Assembly (NCBI GenBank): GCA_002499905.1
Contig: DANP01000016.1
Location: forward strand, 82,774 to 116,301
From: Methanolinea sp. UBA277
GTDB lineage: Archaea; Halobacteriota; Methanomicrobia; Methanomicrobiales; Methanospirillaceae
Length of the DNA: 33,528 nt
Reading direction: 5' to 3'
Both the position numbers and the translations under genes were made by a program. The notes beneath the pieces are model-generated. The model made no database searches and was not told where the DNA came from. It worked only from the letters and a program-made list of their open reading frames with translations. Below, one piece after another: positions 31,648 to 33,528 of this stretch (position 1 is the first letter of the stretch; each line of letters opens with the position of its first letter).

Positions 31648-32414
31648 TACCGCATCGCCACTATAATGTTCTTCCCTGTATTCATCACAACATCTTTCAT
31701 GTAGCTGATAGCCCAGTCTCCCGCACTCACTGCCCATCTCTCCGGATGCACGGTAAGGTATAGCTCTTCTATCCCAGACGATTCTATCCACGCAACAAGG
31801 TCGTCAGTGGTCTTTACATTGACCCTCCCTGAACCAGGCATTATGTCCCGCACGGAACGCTTCCCGCTCCAGGACCGCCCGGTGTCTGTTAGGTATCGCA
31901 CATCTCTCCCACCTATTGAGAGGTACGCTTCCCCTTCAACCCCATAATTCCGGAAATCATACTCCTTCCAGAGGTCCCGATTATCATAGGAGGATAACGG
32001 ACTTCCATGCATACAGATGGTATTGATCTCACAGATATCCCGCATAGCTTTGAGTTCCTGCTCGAAGAAACGAATAGCTATTTCAGGGTCTCCTTTTGCC
32101 TTTGCAAGCACCTCATAATGATAACCTATCTCGTGGCCAAAGTCTCGGATCTTTCGTATAATTTCCGGTTTGAATGTGTAAGGATAGCGGAAGTAATAGG
32201 TAGAACAGATGCCCATTTCGTTTTCGAGCCGGGCCATCCGGAGGGCATTCTCCGGTTTCCGGTCGACATCGTGCCGGAGGATTGCAGTTTTGGGTACGTT
32301 TTCCTGCCCGTTTTCCCGTTGCTGCAGGTAGTCACGGACCGTCAGAATTGCATAGCCGCAACCGAGGAGTGTCTCGCACAGTTCCTGGTACTTCTCGAGG
32401 GTGAAATCACGCAC
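31647..32414 (-). CDS. NodB-like polysaccharide deacetylase family protein
   Basis: The 255-residue protein has a carbohydrate-esterase-4-like fold. RHDVD (47-51) supplies the catalytic base and metal aspartate, GHEIGYHYE (93-101) gives a histidine pair, and HGSPLSSYDN follows near 125-134. Family members remove N-acetyl groups from amino sugars, though these archaeal versions are diverged and some may have lost activity. GTG 32414 starts 4 bases after the stop of the glycosyltransferase gene, with GGGTGG upstream; the longer frame to 32537 is a shadow of that gene. Deacetylation followed by acyl transfer from the adjacent FemAB-like enzyme is a plausible pair. Confidence 0.85.
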   Translation of the reverse strand: MRDFTLEKYQELCETLLGCGYAILTVRDYLQQRENGQENVPKTAILRHDVDRKPENALRMARLENEMGICSTYYFRYPYTFKPEIIRKIRDFGHEIGYHYEVLAKAKGDPEIAIRFFEQELKAMRDICEINTICMHGSPLSSYDNRDLWKEYDFRNYGVEGEAYLSIGGRDVRYLTDTGRSWSGKRSVRDIMPGSGRVNVKTTDDLVAWIESSGIEELYLTVHPERWAVSAGDWAISYMKDVVMNTGKNIIVAMR

Positions 32415-32418
32415 GAGC

Positions 32419-33483
32419 CTAATACCACCCGTTCGTATTCTTCTCCTGCTGCATGTCAAATAACATCGCGAAGAGCCAGAACTGCGCCCCCAGGCCGAAC
32501 ACCACGAGGGAGAGCACGAGCGGGACGAACATCGCATTTCCCAGCACGAACTTGTAGTACAGGGAATAGAGCCCCCCGAGGATACCCAGCGCGGTGATCA
32601 CGAAGCCCAGGGCATAGTAGAAGACCAGCGGGTGGAAGCTCAGTACCACATACTTCATCTTCATCCGCCACAGGAAGTCCTTGAACAGGAGCCTTGAAAC
32701 CCTGAAGATGTAGGTGCTGTACTTGATCCCTGACTTTTCCTTGCCATAACGTGCAGGGTGCGGTAAATTCTTGATCCTGAATCCCCATACGTTCAATTTC
32801 ACCAGAAGATCGTTGCAGTAACCATATCGTGGATAGATGCCTTCAAGGCCGATTCGCTCAAGGGCCCGGCCAGAAATGGCAGTGTACCCATTCTGGGGGT
32901 CCATCATCTGCCAGTAGCCGGAGGCCATCTTGGTGAGGAAGGTGAGGATGGCATTCCCAAAAAAGCGCCACTTGCTCATCCCCTTCCGGTACTCGGGGCT
33001 GATCAGCCGGTTGCCAATGGTATAATCGCATTTGCCGTCCACGATAGGGTCAAGCAATTGGGGGAGGAAGGCGGGGTCCATCTGGTTGTCGCCAGCCATG
33101 ACTGCGGCGATATCCATTCCATCTGAAAGGGCCCGCTTGTAGCCGGTGACAATGGCCGCCCCGACACCCTGGTTCACCTCGTGGTGAATGGGGACAATGC
33201 GGGGGTCATTCTTTGCGTATTCCTGGATGAGGTTCCAGGTGGTATCCTTCGAACAGTCATCGATGACATAAATCTTTGACACGAAAGAGGGGATTGAGGA
33301 AAGGGTCTCTCCAATAAGCAGCTGCTCATTGTAGGCCGGGACAACAACGGCAACGGTATGGTCCCGGTAGGCGTTCTTCAGAGGAACGGCCGCTTCTTTC
33401 GGGAGTGAACGGGGAATGACGATGGGATGGGGCTGGTCATGATGGATGGCCAGGCTTGAATAATCCTTGGGATGATAATACAC
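32419..33483 (-). CDS. DPM1-like family 2 glycosyltransferase with C-terminal membrane helices
   Basis: The 354-residue product (from GTG 33483) has a GT-A domain: VAVVVPAYNE (44-53), VIDDCSKDTT (73-82), NQGVGAAIVTGYKRAL (104-119), the metal site GDNQMDP (131-137) and GNRL (157-160). It ends with two membrane helices (about 285-310 and 320-347). This is the layout of polyprenyl-phosphate sugar synthases and initiating glycosyltransferases, which load a dolichyl lipid from a UDP- or GDP-sugar. The frame stays open upstream without a stop to the end of the window (33528), so the true start may lie outside. The first about 40 residues are not part of the conserved domain. First gene of the minus-strand operon within the window. 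Confidence 0.88.
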   Translation of the reverse strand: MYYHPKDYSSLAIHHDQPHPIVIPRSLPKEAAVPLKNAYRDHTVAVVVPAYNEQLLIGETLSSIPSFVSKIYVIDDCSKDTTWNLIQEYAKNDPRIVPIHHEVNQGVGAAIVTGYKRALSDGMDIAAVMAGDNQMDPAFLPQLLDPIVDGKCDYTIGNRLISPEYRKGMSKWRFFGNAILTFLTKMASGYWQMMDPQNGYTAISGRALERIGLEGIYPRYGYCNDLLVKLNVWGFRIKNLPHPARYGKEKSGIKYSTYIFRVSRLLFKDFLWRMKMKYVVLSFHPLVFYYALGFVITALGILGGLYSLYYKFVLGNAMFVPLVLSLVVFGLGAQFWLFAMLFDMQQEKNTNGWY

Positions 33484-33528
33484 AGAAGAGATCGATGGAA
33501 CGGCCCCAACTGCCGAATTTGCCGTGAT

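Noticed and set aside
1..33528. tRNA, rRNA, intact insertion sequences, known riboswitches
   Set aside because: All intergenic stretches were read for these on both strands; no cloverleaf, transposase motif or recognisable riboswitch core was found.

Overview
The window looks like a piece of a methanogenic archaeon's chromosome, most likely of the order Methanomicrobiales (inference; no rRNA or methanogenesis gene is present to settle it). Pointers are archaeal TATA boxes, a XerA-type recombinase, a Clp1-type polynucleotide kinase, a MoxR/DUF58 membrane operon, an F420-hydrogenase-beta-type protein beside a pyruvyl transferase, a DUF354 protein, GTG/TTG starts, and ATGA overlaps preceded by GGAGG/GAGGTG ribosome sites.

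Layout. 1-2378: a tyrosine recombinase (xerA) preceded by a 28-bp 11-6-11 inverted repeat with the architecture of a dif site, flanked by non-coding DNA with a 41-bp tandem duplication. 2379-3908: a Clp1/Grc3-like kinase convergent with a small secreted protein. 4040-10660: one tightly coupled plus-strand operon of seven main genes (small membrane protein, large membrane protein with Ig-like domains, DUF4350-like protein, MoxR ATPase, DUF58 protein, two more membrane proteins). Between its last two genes the junction itself has been duplicated into five degenerate units, each with a start codon, and the ATGA stop/start coupling has survived through two intervening small ORFs. 10644-12570: gene-poor DNA with a small gene broken by an in-frame TGA, one orphan minus-strand gene, a degenerate duplicated non-coding block, a possible 33-residue gene and several hairpins.

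12734-24932 (plus strand) is surface glycan biosynthesis: a nucleotide-sugar epimerase; an EamA-type transporter whose first helix is in frame but has no normal start codon; then an acetyltransferase, aminotransferase, Gfo/Idh oxidoreductase and UDP-sugar 6-dehydrogenase that match the enzymes making UDP-GlcNAc3NAcA; a truncated UDP-GlcNAc 2-epimerase; a flippase; the F420-beta-type protein with its polysaccharide pyruvyl transferase; and a family 2 glycosyltransferase.

24947-33483 (minus strand) is a second, convergent glycan operon. In order of transcription it holds a family 2 glycosyltransferase, a NodB-like deacetylase, a FemAB/GNAT-like transferase, a DUF354 GT-B protein, a second UDP-sugar 6-dehydrogenase, a family 4 glycosyltransferase and a large GT-C-like membrane protein. 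The stretch from about 24310 to 26965 is strikingly AT-rich, and its left edge falls inside the family 2 glycosyltransferase at 23964. This suggests an imported segment and a chimeric enzyme.

Taken together, the second half builds, decorates and exports a surface or protein-linked glycan containing acetamido-uronic acids. The first half holds recombination, RNA or DNA end processing and a MoxR-type envelope or complex-assembly operon. No CRISPR array, tRNA, rRNA or intact insertion sequence was seen.
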